From Pseudorasbora parva (taxonomy: Eukaryota > Chordata > Actinopteri > Cypriniformes > Gobionidae), in the NCBI RefSeq assembly GCF_024679245.1, contig NC_090184.1:17634644-17698643 (forward strand): a stretch of DNA of 64,000 nt, written 5' to 3'. Shown here piece by piece: positions 26,181-37,689 of the stretch. Made by a program: the position numbers and the translations under genes. The notes under the pieces are model-generated. The model was not told the DNA's origin and searched no databases. It saw nothing but the letters and a program-made list of their open reading frames with translations. Each line of letters starts with the position of its first letter. The first letter of the stretch is position 1.

Positions 26181-26689
26181 AAAAATTCAGAAAGATCAGA
26201 AAACATTCTGATCTAAACTTTGAGTATAGCTCATGATTTTGCATACTTTTTGCATAATCTATGGGTTGGGAAATACATTTGCATAACAGACATATTTATA
26301 TTCTCAAAGACAAAATAACTTAATATTTACAAATCATTCTGTTTAAAAGTTTATAATATTGCTTTGCCTCCTCAAGCATTATTGATTGCTTGTAGCCTTC
26401 TGTAATAGTATGTGTGGCAAAACTGGGTCTCAACATCATTAAGGCACCACAGGGAAGAACTTGAGCGTGCAGAGCATGCTGGGAAACCAAAGACTGACAG
26501 GACCTGGAGGATTTTTGTCAGGAACACAAACCAGGGACTCGGTCATTGATGTTGTAGGAGAAAAAACACTATATCAACAATGAAGGGTAAACATTTTATT
26601 TTCAATTCCTGTAAATTATTATTTTTTGTTTAATCTATCTTAAATATTGACTGTCAAATAGCTTGATCAGGGCCTTAGCAACATACTGT
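26181..26689. other. Unique sequence, nothing recognised
   Basis: No feature recognised. Confidence 0.35.
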
Positions 26690-26885
26690 ACACACACACA
26701 CAATTTTTTGTGAGGACATTCAGTTAACATGATGATGTTTATACTGTACAAACTGTATATTCTATCCCCCAATCTATACCTAAACTTTCTGAATTTTTTT
26801 AGATGTTCAACAAACAACAAAGCTGTTTTCCTCATGAGGACTAAAAGTGTTGCCACAAGGACAAGGATTTTGGATTATTATAAGA
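26690..26885 (-). repeat. GT-microsatellite-linked repeat, copy 2 (inverted)
   Basis: A short (AC)n tract, then GTACAAACTGTATATTCTAT, CTGAATTTTTTTAGATG and GTTTTCCTCATGAGGAC followed by CCACAAGGACAAGG. It is the reverse complement of the unit at 40148-40383. Confidence 0.65.
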
Positions 26886-26891
26886 AACATA

Positions 26892-27419
26892 CACTGATCA
26901 GGCATAACATTGTGACAGGTGAAGTTAATTACATGTTTTCTTTAACATCACGTGATGCTTTGGGAAATGTTGTGCTGGGAAACTTTGGGACTTGCCATCC
27001 GTGTGGATGTTACTTTGTTGCAGACCATGTACACCCTTTCATGGAAACGTTATTCCCTGGTCTCTGTGGGCTCTTTCAGCAGGATAATACGTCCTGCCAC
27101 AAAGCAAAAATGGTTCAGGAATGGTTTGAGGATCACAACAATGAGTTTGAGGTGTTGACTTGGTCTACAAATTCCCCAGATCTCAATCCAAACTGGCACG
27201 TGTATGATGCGCAGAACAAACAAGTCTAATCAATGGAGGCCCCACCTCGCAACTTACAGGCCTTAAATGATCTGCTGCTAACATCTTGGTGCCAGGTACC
27301 ACAGCACACCTTCAGGGGTCTAGTGAATCCATGCCTCGACTGGTCAGGGTTGTTTTGGCAGCAAAATGGTGACCAACACAATATTAGGAAGGTGGTCATA
27401 ATGTTATGTTTGATCATAG
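26892..27419 (+). mobile_element. Internally deleted Tc1-like element
   Basis: The left terminus CACTGATCAGGCATAACATT and the right terminus (reverse complement CTATGATCAAACATAACATT) form inverted repeats flanked by TA (26890-26891 and 27420-27421). At 528 bp it retains the left TIR fused to the 3' half of a transposase gene; the 5' half has been lost. Confidence 0.85.
26940..27370 (+). pseudogene. Tc1-like transposase, C-terminal relic
   Basis: The frame shows HPFMETLFPG, FQQDNTSCHKAKMVQEWF and TWSTNSPDLNPNWHVYD, that is, the second catalytic Asp block (QQDN) and the NSPDLNPIE-type block of the DDE catalytic core, in which the expected Ile-Glu is replaced so the third acidic residue is lost. 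A stop then interrupts before MEAPPRNLQALNDLLLTSW and QHTFRGLV, the usual C-terminus. The upstream part (MLWEMLCWETLG) is in a different frame. It cannot encode an active enzyme. Confidence 0.85.
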
Positions 27420-27421
27420 TA

Positions 27422-28609
27422 AAATGTATGTATAAGATAAAATTAATCAAGTATTCTTTTACATCACAATATTATATATATATACACACATCACAATTAG
27501 CATACAGTACTCTCAAACTTAACAATATCTCACAATATTGACAATATATAAACACTTTTCACCATCAATAATTCTAACTAATTAACTCTATTCTGGACGC
27601 AAGCTGAAGAATAAACAATATCTCCACTCACTAAACATTACCCAAGAATGATGTGCATCTTATTACACTTGAAATGTTACATGCTACCCTTTATTTATAG
27701 CTACTACCATTGGCTACCATGACAAAAGCAGAAGTAATTTCTCTCGAGAGCAATCAACTTCAATTTATCTTGTTTCATTTCAAATCATCCCCAGATGTGC
27801 GTGAAAAGATTGGAGAAAAAAAAAATGGAACAAACACAAACTGGAAATAATTCTTATGAGATTAAACAGCATGTGTGCTACATCTGCAATACTGCTGAGA
27901 TGAGTGTGATTTAATAAAAAATAATAATAAAACTGTAGCAGAAATTGCAAACCTTTGAAAGAAGCCATGAAGCACAATTAAGAAAATCCCAAATCAAAAT
28001 GGGATCGTGCCTTTCGCTATACCGAACTTTCTCACTGGAGAAGACGTGCGTGCTGTCCTCTACATACCCCCTGCGGCACATGTATGAGACTGTGAAAGTG
28101 TGTGTGTTTTAAAGGAGCTTTTGTGGAAGCTCCAGATGGAGTCTGTAAATCTGTGGTTTAACCTCAAACGCTGTCAGACTGGGCATTCTCTCCAGAAAGT
28201 GAAAGAGAGTCATTAAGATGCTGAGAAAAAGAGGATAGATAGAAGGAAAAACAATAGCAGGAGGCATGTCAGAGATGGATAAAGGAAGAGAAATTAGAAC
28301 AAAGGAGAAAGTTAAGACGGACGATGGATTGGAAGATGAATATCTTGAGGGAAAACGTTGAGTTTGGATTGTAATTCACAGGGGGATGAGGGAGTTATGT
28401 AATTCAATTATTATAGGCAACAATAAGAATATGGTAGTATATAGTGTTCTTCTATACATACAGTATAGTTGTTTACAGAAGTGACAACTGAAATATAAAG
28501 GACTAAGGACACAAAATATGTTTTTGCTGTTAAAAACGCGAGAAGCAGGTCAGTGAAACGAAAAAAAACAACAAGATCTAGAGATGCATTTTTAAAAAGT
28601 TGCATATTA
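27422..28609. other. Unique sequence, nothing recognised
   Basis: About 1.2 kb without definable repeats or coding motifs. Confidence 0.4.
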
Positions 28610-29107
28610 AAGCGTATTGTCTTCTATTCCGGGTTTGTTTTCATTCCTCAAATAAAAAATTGAACGGTTATGAATCAGCGTATTGATTTATGATTCGGAT
28701 CGCGTGTCAAACTGCTGAAATCATGTGATGATCCAAATGGCGATCTGAATCATGCTGATTCATGACCGTTTGAATCTTTATTTGAGGATTAAAACAAACC
28801 CGGAAGAGAAGACAATGCTGAATAAAGTCGTAGTTTTTGTTATTTTTGGACCAAAATGTATTTTCGATGCTTCAAGAGATTCTAATTAACTAACTGATGT
28901 CACATATGGACTACTTTGATGATGGTTTAATTACCTTTCTGGACATGGACAGTATAGTGTGCATACACTTGCATATGCTCTCAGACTAAATATAAAATAT
29001 CTTAAACTGTGTTCTGAAGATGAACGGAGGTCTTACGGGTGTGGAACGACATTAGGGTGAGTCATTAATGACATATATTTCATTTTTGGTTGAACTAACC
29101 CTTTAAG
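28610..29107 (-). mobile_element. MITE with internal hairpin, AGGGTTAGTTCA family
   Basis: Read on the minus strand it starts AAAGGGTTAGTTCAACCAAA (ending at 29107), then CTCACCCTAATGTCGTTCC, and ends with a palindromic block at 28617-28817. In that block TTGTCTTCTATTCCGGGTTT and ATGAATCAGC are mirrored by GCTGATTCATGACCG and AAACCCGGAAGAGAAGACAA. No protein. Confidence 0.7.
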
Positions 29108-29330
29108 TATACTTAATAAAATGAACTTTGAAGTATACTTATTTTTTGCTAAGGGTCAGAATATACCAGGATAGAGTAAAATGATAATGTTACAAGGAAG
29201 TGTGTTATTCAAACTACTTCATAAAAAAACCTCCAGATTAATAAGCATTAACAAGAGCTGTTCTTTTAAAACAAATGTAACTTTTTTTTAAAATGCATAT
29301 CCCACCCACCCCCCACCCCCGCTCTCAATA
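29108..29330. other. Spacer with C-rich tract
   Basis: Contains a CCCACCCACCCCCCACCCCC tract at 29301; otherwise nothing recognised. Confidence 0.4.
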
Positions 29331-29509
29331 CAGTGGTTCTCAAACCTGTCCTCACCGCTGCATATTTTTTATGTCTCCGTCATCAGACACAATTCAAGTC
29401 TTGCAATTTCTACTAATGCGCTGATGAGTTGAATCAGGTGTGTTAGATGACGGGGACATGCAAAATGTGCTCTGGTGAGGGGTCCCCAGGACAGGTTTGA
29501 GAACTACTG
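29331..29509. mobile_element. hAT-Charlie-type MITE
   Basis: Ends CAGTGGTTCTCAAACCTGTC and, inverted, GACAGGTTTGAGAACTACTG give about 20-bp inverted repeats. The interior contains TGATGAGTTGAATCAGGTGTGTT. The 8-bp flanks do not match, so the target duplication has eroded or the insertion was rearranged. Confidence 0.75.
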
Positions 29510-30040
29510 CTTTACGGCACTTAGCAGTAGTGAAAAAAGTTTTTTTTTTAAATACATTTTGGTCCAGTTTCTTTATGATACACAGGAAACAAATTACCAT
29601 GCAACACTGTTGTTATCAAGAAAGAAAGAAAAAACACTAGGTAATTTGCAAAAGACAATGATTCAGGCGGCAATAAAACAGACTATAACCTGTAAATGCT
29701 GAAATGACATCACAATCCCCATGTGAAACAATTACCGTCTGAATAGAGTTTTGTCGACTTTTTGAAAGACGGAGATGCGTTTCTAAAAGCATCTTCAGAG
29801 CTCACAGCCACCAGGATGGACAGCACAGGATATGGGAAAAAGATGCCTTTGGGTGGCTGCGCTAGTTTTTCATCTCTGCACCTCCATGACAAGAATTTTT
29901 CACTGAAGCACAAAGGGAAAAAAAGAAAGGAAATCAGCCCTGCTGGACACCTGAGCAGTGAATGTAACTATAATGAGGACAGAGTAATGGGATTTCCTGA
30001 AGCAAGGGGTGTAAAATAGCTATACTTTAGAGCTTGCACT
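29510..30040. other. Unique sequence, nothing recognised
   Basis: No feature recognised; an 85-codon frame at 29762-30019 has no domain. Confidence 0.35.
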
Positions 30041-30235
30041 TTATTAAGGTAATACTTTACATTACGATTTCCTTTGTAAAGGGGTTATAAAGGTGTTTGT
30101 TAATGACTAATAACTAATTTGCAAAATGCATTATAAATCGTTGATAAGCAGTTATAAATGCATTAATAAAAAGGCCGACTTTAACACATTACCTGCCAAA
30201 CAGTGAGCTATTTTCAACTCACACGTTATAAATGC
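30041..30235. repeat. GGTAATACTTTAC-type MITE fragment
   Basis: Begins AAGGTAATACTTTACATTACG and is rich in GGTTATAAAGGTGTTTGTTAA and GTTATAAATGCATTAATAA words, as in other fish MITEs with a GGTAACACTTTA end. Confidence 0.5.
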
Positions 30236-30239
30236 TTAA

Positions 30240-30889
30240 AGGTGCACTATGTATTATTTTTTAAAGCTACAGTGTGTTACCTTTTTTTGGTTATTCTTAG
30301 CTAAAAACACTTAGTTCTTTCAAAAATATATGTGCTCATTAATGTATATTTACTTTTTTCAAGTAATAAAGTATTTTCGTAAGTTTATAATATGCCATTG
30401 AAAATACATACGGGTGAGGGGTTCAAATGCTGGTCGCCATGTTGCTCCTCCATCTTGAAAGTACATTAGCCAAAGAGGGACATACCCGTAAATTCAAGCT
30501 TCTCCTTTCACGTTTTAACACTCGATGGCACTCATGGACGAGATCGAACTGAAAGCCATAAATGTATTTAATATGATAAACAGAGCTGCGTTATCTCATA
30601 CCCATGACCAGAAAAGCGGGAATGGCGCCGGCAACTGTGTTCCGTCAAATTAAATATCTCTTTGCACGCAAGCTGTGTGTTCGGCAAAAAACGCTCCAGC
30701 GGCCTTGCTCAGCTCCACAACACTCGATCCTGCTCTGTTTCATACTACAGTAACGTTAATAACCGCATCCATGACCATGATTTCTGCCCGAGCTCTAGCC
30801 TGATTCTTTTGATGAGTTGACATCATTAAACTACGCCTTAGTTTTGACTAGGCAACCTCTAGTGGACATAAAAATGACATAGTGCAGCT
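30240..30889. mobile_element. TTAA-type MITE (AGGTGCACTATGTA ends)
   Basis: TTAA (30236-30239) is followed by AGGTGCACTATGTATTATTT. The right end, AAATGACATAGTGCAGCTT, read in reverse, gives AAGCTGCACTATGTCATTT. The expected right TTAA is disturbed because a Harbinger-like MITE begins exactly there. The interior shows no coding. Confidence 0.65.
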
Positions 30890-30892
30890 TTA

Positions 30893-31326
30893 GGGCCTGA
30901 TCACACAGAACGCGTTTTTGCGAGGCGCCTTTTTTGAATGGATTTCGATTGGCAGAGAGCGTTATGCGCGCTGCTTATGCGCCGTGGGCGCCTCGTGTTT
31001 TAACCGCTTACTGCGCCTCATGTTTTTGAAGGAGCTCTTCGAGCGCATGAAGTTGAAAAAAAAGTCAACTCTGAGCGGAAAAGCGCCCGACGTCATCGCG
31101 TTTATTTTCTTTTGTCCAATCGAATGAATGGAGGGGCGGGCCTTCCATTGTGTTGTCCGTTACATTGATTTGACTGACAGTACAGGTGATTCGGGGGTTG
31201 CCTAGAAACATAAAAAAAAATGCAGCGCACTGCTCTTTACTGAATGAAAAAACGCTTACCAAAAAAGGCAGTGCAGTGCGCCTCGCGTTTTCGAACCTTA
31301 AAAACGCGTTCTATGTGATCGGGGCC
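30893..31326. mobile_element. Harbinger-like MITE with TTA duplication
   Basis: The ends GGGCCTGATCACACAGAACG and, inverted, CGTTCTATGTGATCGGGGCC align as about 30-bp inverted repeats extending into GCGTTTTT. TTA is present at 30890-30892 and 31327-31329, the 3-bp duplication typical of PIF/Harbinger elements. The 434-bp interior is GC-rich and has no transposase. Confidence 0.78.
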
Positions 31327-31344
31327 TTATTCTTTTTTTTTATT

Positions 31345-31415
31345 ACATAAATATATTTGTAATAATAATAACAATAATAATACATGTAATAACAATAATA
31401 ATAATACATGTATTT
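31345..31415. repeat. Imperfect (ATA)n/(AAT)n tract
   Basis: AATAATAATAACAATAATAA and ATACATGTAATAACAATAAT repeat twice, giving an imperfect tandem of about 30 bp. Confidence 0.8.
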
Positions 31416-31691
31416 TTTTATACATTTATTCACACTTTGTTTTTACTTAAAACTAAATTCCTGATTTATTTCATGATGTATCAAAAATAGTGAGACTGAA
31501 GGGTGTTGTATTTTTGGTTTTCTTATTAATCTCATGTCTGCCCCTTTTCATACTATGTTGCTTACCATAAGTTACTATTGTGTCTTACCCATGATACTCT
31601 GCAAAAAAGGTCATGATACTGTTAACCCCTAACAATTTAGACCTTCAAACAACTAAGTACACATTTAATAAATCATAACGTAAATCCTTAA

Positions 31692-32094
31692 AGGAAGTGT
31701 ATGTAAGATTGTGGCCAAAACTGGTACTGCAGATGTATCCCCCTCTCCCCCTGACTCGAGATTGCCAGAGAGGCTGCAGGATCCATCAGGAACGTTTGTA
31801 GCTGTAGCTGTGGTAACTAGAGCAGATCTGGCAACCCGGATGCCGAAAACACTACTGACTTTGTGATTGGCCGATAGGTGGAGGGTGGAGCTTCAGGCCA
31901 AAACACAACATGTCAACATCAGCTGAGGGCTACAACAACAACTTTTAAATGACAATATCCTGGCCGGACTACTGCTGTCAGTGATAGAAGTTTTTGAAAT
32001 TTGAAATTTGAAATTAACATGATTTCTTAATGTCTAGTGACATATCAGGGCCATTTTATGATTAATTGAAATACATTTCTTATATACAGTTCCT
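31692..32094. mobile_element. TTAA-type MITE (AGGAACTGTATATAAG ends)
   Basis: TTAA (31688-31691), then AGGAAGTGTATGTAAGATT; the right end TCTTATATACAGTTCCT, then TTAA (32095-32098). The inverted repeats match at about 15 of 17 positions. The block TGTATCCCCCTCTCCCCCTG and GTGATTGGCCGATAGG is characteristic of an abundant cyprinid repeat. No coding. Confidence 0.75.
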
Positions 32095-32472
32095 TTAAAG
32101 GGGTGATGAATTGAGAAATCCACTTTCCCTTGAGTATTAAAACAATAAAAGACCTGAAATATTTCAGTTGGTGTGCAATGAATCTAAAATATATGAAATT
32201 TAAATTTTTATCATTACAATATGGAAAATAATGAACTTTTATCACATATGCTAATTTTTTGAGAAGGACCTGTATAAGAATATCCTGTAAGTTTTAGTGC
32301 TGAAAACTTCCGTGTTAGTCAAAGAAAAGCTTTTATAGACACCAGGCTCAGCAAACGGTCCAGTGCTTATACTGACGTCAGTGTGCGATGTAACACACAC
32401 CTCTACAGCGCGTCTAATCCAGTAGCCCCACCCACTGACTCAAGGAGGGCTCATGCTAGCTGGTCAACAACA

Positions 32473-32555
32473 ATGCCGAAAAAGATTAAGATATTGTGCT
32501 ATTCCTGGTTGTGGAAGAACACAGTCGCTGCATAAGCTTCCTTCGGATCCTGATA
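32473..32555 (+). pseudogene. THAP zinc-finger exon relic, N-terminal part
   Basis: From a possible ATG at 32473 one base out of frame, the sequence then reads CAIPGCGRTQSLHKLPSDPD, with both Cys of the first zinc pair (CxxxxC) and the LPxDP motif of the THAP fold. It ends at a consensus splice donor GTGAGT at 32556-32561. The second half of the domain (W, CxxH, AVPTI-like end), recognisable in the relic at 10963-11180, is deleted. Confidence 0.65.
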
Positions 32556-32731
32556 TGTGAGTAAAATGTGTTTTTAGGCTTGCATAGTGTTGCATTGTTA
32601 GAGATCGTTTTGCTTATGTGTACGTGTCTAACAGAACATACCTTTAGTACGCTGGACTCAGACACGTATTGGCCAGGGTTCGCTAAGGCCGGCAGGCTGA
32701 TGAATCTCATTATATTCCGTTCTTGTTCTGC

Positions 32732-32860
<129 letters not shown>

Positions 32861-33155
32861 GTTGACATCTGAAGGGCGGCGCACATGTATGTGTGTGCGT
32901 GCAGTTCGTGCTTATATCGTCCGATCTTGCATGTTATGTGTAATATAAAAATAATAGTCCAATCAGTCGTGGGTCGATGAGAATATGCAAATATTATCCA
33001 ATCCTAGCCGTGGGCGTTTACTTCCAAGTCTCCAGTGCGTCACGCCCATCAGAACTTAGCGTTTAGGAGAGAGCATCAAAACCAGTGTAGAAAATAGATA
33101 ATATTACAATTAGTGATGTTTTTTTTAATGTAAAAACCCCACAAACATCAACATC

Positions 33156-33865
33156 AAAATATTTTAATGAGAAAATCTTAATTATCTCCTGACTGTTTTA
33201 CCTCCACTTATATGCTTTTAACAGAATATTTATAGCCTTTTAAAAGAGTAAAATATTGAAACAACCCATAGTTTAAATTAGTGTTTTTGGATGCTCTCTA
33301 GGGGGGCGCAGGATTTCTTAAAACTATTTAAATGATGTGTATTAAAACAATCAATCTATGCCAAAAAGTTTTATAAAATAAAGATATAAACTGAAAACTT
33401 CAGTTGTCCCCCCTGAGAAGAGTTATTGAAACTTCTGGAATCGCAAAAACAACTGCGGTCAATTAATTTAATATATTGACACTGATTTCTGTTAATAAAA
33501 CATTTCAAAAACCAGAAGATTTGTCGCAGGAGATGCCTTTGCATATTCTGCTGGAAAATGAGTGGGCTTCAAGTCAAAAAGGTTAAGAAGCACCCATTTA
33601 AATACAATTTCTCAGTACTCTATACCCCCATCCTGTAGCACAGCCAAAACGAAAGCAATCTTTCCACTCTTGCATGAAAACATCTATATTCTATATCCAA
33701 ACAAATATGCTCCAACTTTTTAAGAATAAAAAAGTTCCAGATGCTAATTGGGTTAGAAATGGTGGAAACATTAAAGTCTTTGAGTGATTTAAGTGTTTAA
33801 AAATTACATCCACTAAGTAGAAAACAGTCAGAATATATTAAAAAAAAATCCCACAATCGTACACG
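33156..33865. other. Unclassified sequence
   Basis: No definable repeat or coding motif. CCCCCCTGAGAAGAGTTATTG near 33408 may belong to an old repeat. Confidence 0.35.
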
Positions 33866-34347
33866 AAGTGCCTGAAAGAACCTATAGTTCCTCTTTTCCA
33901 CCAAGGCAGTTTGAGTGCTGGTTCAGAGCCAGAGCCTAGTGTCAAATCAATTCTTTTTCTTTCGACAGTAGGTAGTAGACAGTAGTAGAAGTAAGAACCG
34001 TTTGCTTCAGGAGCTGGGGGCAGGGTTACCGTACCCAACAAGATGAATAGAAAATTGTAATCGTTGAAATGGCAGCTAAAATGGATGGATCCTGTCTATA
34101 AAAGATACGGCATGTTCGGATGCCGATGTAGGTTCGCAAATCATTAGTAACGCAACATCTGCCATTGCTGACGGTGTGTTTGGCACTGCCATGCTAGCGT
34201 TTCTGGGAAAGAGGAGATGTATACAGTGACATAAGACCTGGCTCTGTGGTGGCTCTCTAGCCCATGGAAAGACAAACCGGTTCTTAGAAGCGTTTCCAGT
34301 TGAACCAGCAATTGCACTAGCTCTGAACTAAAGGGGTTATAGAACAT
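33866..34347. mobile_element. Probable TIR element (GGTTCCTCTTTTCCACC family)
   Basis: CCTATAGTTCCTCTTTTCCACC at the left and TGGAAAGACAAACCGGTTCTT at the right, with GGTTCAGAGCCAGAGCCTAG inside, match a fish element type I recognise. The ends are diverged and no target duplication was found. Confidence 0.45.
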
Positions 34348-34467
34348 TCCTGCAACCGGACAGAAGATGAGGCCCTTCTCTGACTACATTTGGATAATGC
34401 AACGCATGAAGTAGGCTACAGTACAGTGACAGTTGCACAGATGTGTGTGCATGTGCATGTTGGGAGT

Positions 34468-36276
34468 CAACCCATTCTCACTCGCACGGCATCAAAATCC
34501 GAAGCATGGTCAAGTGCCTTCCGCTAAAGGTGCTAAAGGTGCAAAAGGAACAACTTCGAGTCACTATACCGACCATAACGAATAAGTGTTATAAATCTTT
34601 TTAAGTATTGAATTAAGTGGTTTTTCAAATAAATATTTATGAGTGGTATCAGATTGTATGTTTTTATTGTACTTACCCCGTAACTAGAGGGGGAACAAGA
34701 GCCATTTTAATTTACAGCCCGCACATTCATACTTATCTCGTAACTACACGGATAATTACACCTTAATTAATTAAAAATACTTACAGTATAATTACCCCTT
34801 AACTAAAAAAATACTTACTGTATAATTACCCCTTAATTAAAAAATACTTAAAGTATAATTACCCCTTAACTAAAAATACTAGTATAATTACCCCTTAATT
34901 AAAAATACTAATATAATTACACCTTAATTAAAAATACTTAAAGTATAATTACCCCTTAATTAAAAAATACTTACAGAATAAATACCCCTTAATTAAAAAT
35001 ACTTACAGTATAATTACCCTTTAATTAAAAAATACTTAAAGTATAATTACCCCTTAATTAAAATACTAACAGTATAATTACCCCTTAATTAAAAATACTA
35101 ATATAATTACACATTAATTAAAAAATACTTAAAGTATAATTACCCCTTAATTAAAAATACTTACAGTATAATTGCTCCTTAACTAAAAAAATACTTACTG
35201 TATAATTACCCCTTAACTAAAAATACTAGTATAATTACCCCTTAATTAAAAAATACTTAAAGTATAATTACCCCTTAATTAAAAATACTAGTATAATCAC
35301 CCCTTAATTAAAAATACTAGTATAATCACCCCTTAATTAAAAATACTAGTATAATCACCCCTTAATTAAAAAATACTTAAAGTATAATTACCCCTTAATT
35401 AAAAATACTTACAGTATAATTACCCCTTAATTAAAAATACTTACAGAATAATTACCCCTTAACTAAAAAAATACTTACTGTATAATTACCCCTTAATTAA
35501 AAAATATATACAGTATAATTACCCCTTAAATAAAAATACTTATAGTATAATTACCCCTTAAATAAAAATACTTACAGTATAATTACCCCTTAAATAAAAA
35601 TACTTACAGTATAATTACCCCTTAAATAAAAATACTTACAGTATAATTACCCCTTAATTAAAAAATACTTACAGTATAATTACCCCTTAATTAAAAATAC
35701 TTACAGTATAATTACCCCTTAAATAAAAATACTTATAGTATAATTACCCCTTAATTAAAAAATACTTACAGTATAATTACCCCTTAATTAAAAATACTTA
35801 CAGTATAATTACCCCTTAATTAAAAAATACTTACAGTATAATTACCCCTTAATTAAAAATACTTACAGCATAATTACCCCATAATTAAAAAATACTAACA
35901 GTATAAATAATTTGTTATTTTTCCTGATAGTACCCCTTTATTCCCCCAATATTACATATAGTTTCCATATACCTACACATACTTACTTTATAGTTACACT
36001 ATAATTACCATACATTATGCTGTAAATTCACTTTAAATTATGCAGTACTTTCCGGGCCGTAATCTGAAGCGTTACCCTATATTTTATCATGATTATAACG
36101 TTCCCATGCCTAACGGGTCTGTGTATGACGGCAAAGGTTTGCCATTGAAATGAACGGAGCACACTGCCCATCGAAAAACTATGCCTACGGGCACCTTTAG
36201 CATCTTCATTGTGACGCGATGGCACTTGACTTGACCATGCTTCAGATTTTGACGCGTTGGGAGGGAGAATGGGTTG
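34468..36276. mobile_element. Inverted-repeat element carrying a minisatellite
   Basis: The left arm (34468-34519) reads CAACCCATTCTCACTCGCAC then AAAATCCGAAGCATGGTCAAG. The right arm (36219-36276) is its inverse: CTTGACCATGCTTCAGATTTT then GGAGGGAGAATGGGTTG. Interior to both arms come GGTGCTAAAGGTGC and GGGCACCTTTAGCATCTTC. The 1.8-kb element has no coding capacity and about two thirds of it is the tandem array at 34739-35905. A single arm of the same family is at 589-719. Superfamily not determined. Confidence 0.7.
34739..35905 (+). repeat. AT-rich minisatellite, about 36 units of 26-33 bp
   Basis: The unit is ATAATTACCCCTTAATTAAA followed by AATACTTACAGT. Several variants coexist: units shortened to end AATACTAGT, units with AACTAAAAAAATACTTACTGT, and AAATAAAAATACTTACAG units that cluster at 35520-35740. 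Long runs of one variant show local amplification. It has no spacers of unique sequence. Confidence 0.95.
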
Positions 36277-37130
36277 TGGTACTTTTGAACAGGTGATAAA
36301 ATGTCCAGTACCCGGCAAATTTACCAGTAATAATAATATTAATTTAGTTAATATTGCCAGGACCTGTCTACGTGACATAATTAGCCATCAACACTTTTTT
36401 TTATATACAAGCAGTGAAAGGTCTATTATCTGTGGACTCAGATTAGGAGCGGCAGTATTTGACATGTGACATGGGAAATCAATGAATAAAAGGATTTAAA
36501 AAAGTATATTCTGTTATACTATTAGAGTTATTATTAGGCTTTTTAAATTACTTTAAATTAATTACTTGACAGCACTTAAATGTGTAATATTATAAGTTAA
36601 AGAACAATGTTTGTGAAAAACTGGCTGATTAAAAGTGGCATGTGGTTAATTTCAGGCCTTTATTATAGGTCATTACACAAAAGAAGCAGAATTTAAGTAC
36701 ATTTTGTGATCAAGACAAAGGGGCAAGGTTTTAAAAAGAAAGTTCTGAATATGTGACAATCTTTTTGTGCACCACATTCTGAAGCAGCTGAAATTAGCAC
36801 CTAACCCTCAGGATCCAAGAGCGAATGAGTGACACATGAGTCGATACACACAGAGGCAGAGCCAAAGCAGAGGTTTTCTCTAATGAGAATAGAGTGATTA
36901 CTGTTTTATGTTGTTTAGAGATTCTTGAGTTAGACACCGCTTCCCACAACCCCTCTCTGCATCTGCGTTTGGTCTCATCATCTGTCTGTGTCAGTATCAT
37001 TGACATCTTTTGTATGATAAAAAAAATAAAAATAATCCTGACTGTAAGAGCTTAAGCTTAAGGAAGACCGTGAAAAGTATATTTAATACAGATTTCAAAA
37101 AGTATGTGAAGCAAATCGTACTGGTTTGGC
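36277..37130. other. Unique sequence, nothing recognised
   Basis: No definable element or gene. Confidence 0.4.
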
Positions 37131-37144
37131 TCTTTTAGGTTAGC

Positions 37145-37665
37145 TTGGATACGCCTATGACCAGATTGAAAAATATTTTAGTAAAAACAATATTCTATGA
37201 TTTACAGTTGGGTTTTAGGCTTTCACATTCTCGAATTCCACTGAACTTATATTATATGACTGACAAAATAAGGAAAGTTATGGACAGTGGCAAATTTTGT
37301 GGAATTATGCTGGACCTTCAGAGGGCATTCGATACTGTAGACCACACACTTTTTTAAAGTTTCAAGCAATTGGGTTTGAACTCTTAGATGGGTTCAATCC
37401 TATCTTGATGTCAGCCAGAGAGTAGACATTAAGGGTACACTGTCTAGTCCTGTATCATTGTGGAGATCCTCAAGGGAGTATTTTAAGTCCCTTATTTTTT
37501 ATTTCATATATAAATGACCTTAAAGCAGCATGCTCGGAGGAACTTTTATTTATGCTGATGATGCAGCAGTTCTAGTGTTTCAACGGGATAAAGGGGTCAT
37601 AGAGAAAACAATGACTACAAGAGATGTCCAAATGGTTTTTAGATAATACACTTTCCTTATATACA
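37145..37665 (+). pseudogene. LINE reverse-transcriptase relic
   Basis: The first frame reads LQLGFRLSHS then CGIMLDLQRAFDTVDHTLF, the conserved RT block around the first catalytic Asp (here LDLQRAFDTVDH). After a frameshift come DPQGSILSPLFF and YINDL, then, in another frame, FIYADDAAVLV with the YADD catalytic box at 37551-37562. These are RT domains in the correct order over about 520 bp of a non-LTR retrotransposon. Frameshifts and stops destroy the gene; no endonuclease or 3' tail is visible. Family (Rex1, L2 or similar) not resolved. Confidence 0.85.
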
Positions 37666-37689
37666 GGTACATACAAAAAATTAACATAA

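Noticed and set aside
34739..35905. A CRISPR-like array
   Set aside because: The repeats follow each other without unique spacers, vary in length, and the DNA is vertebrate-like; this is a minisatellite.
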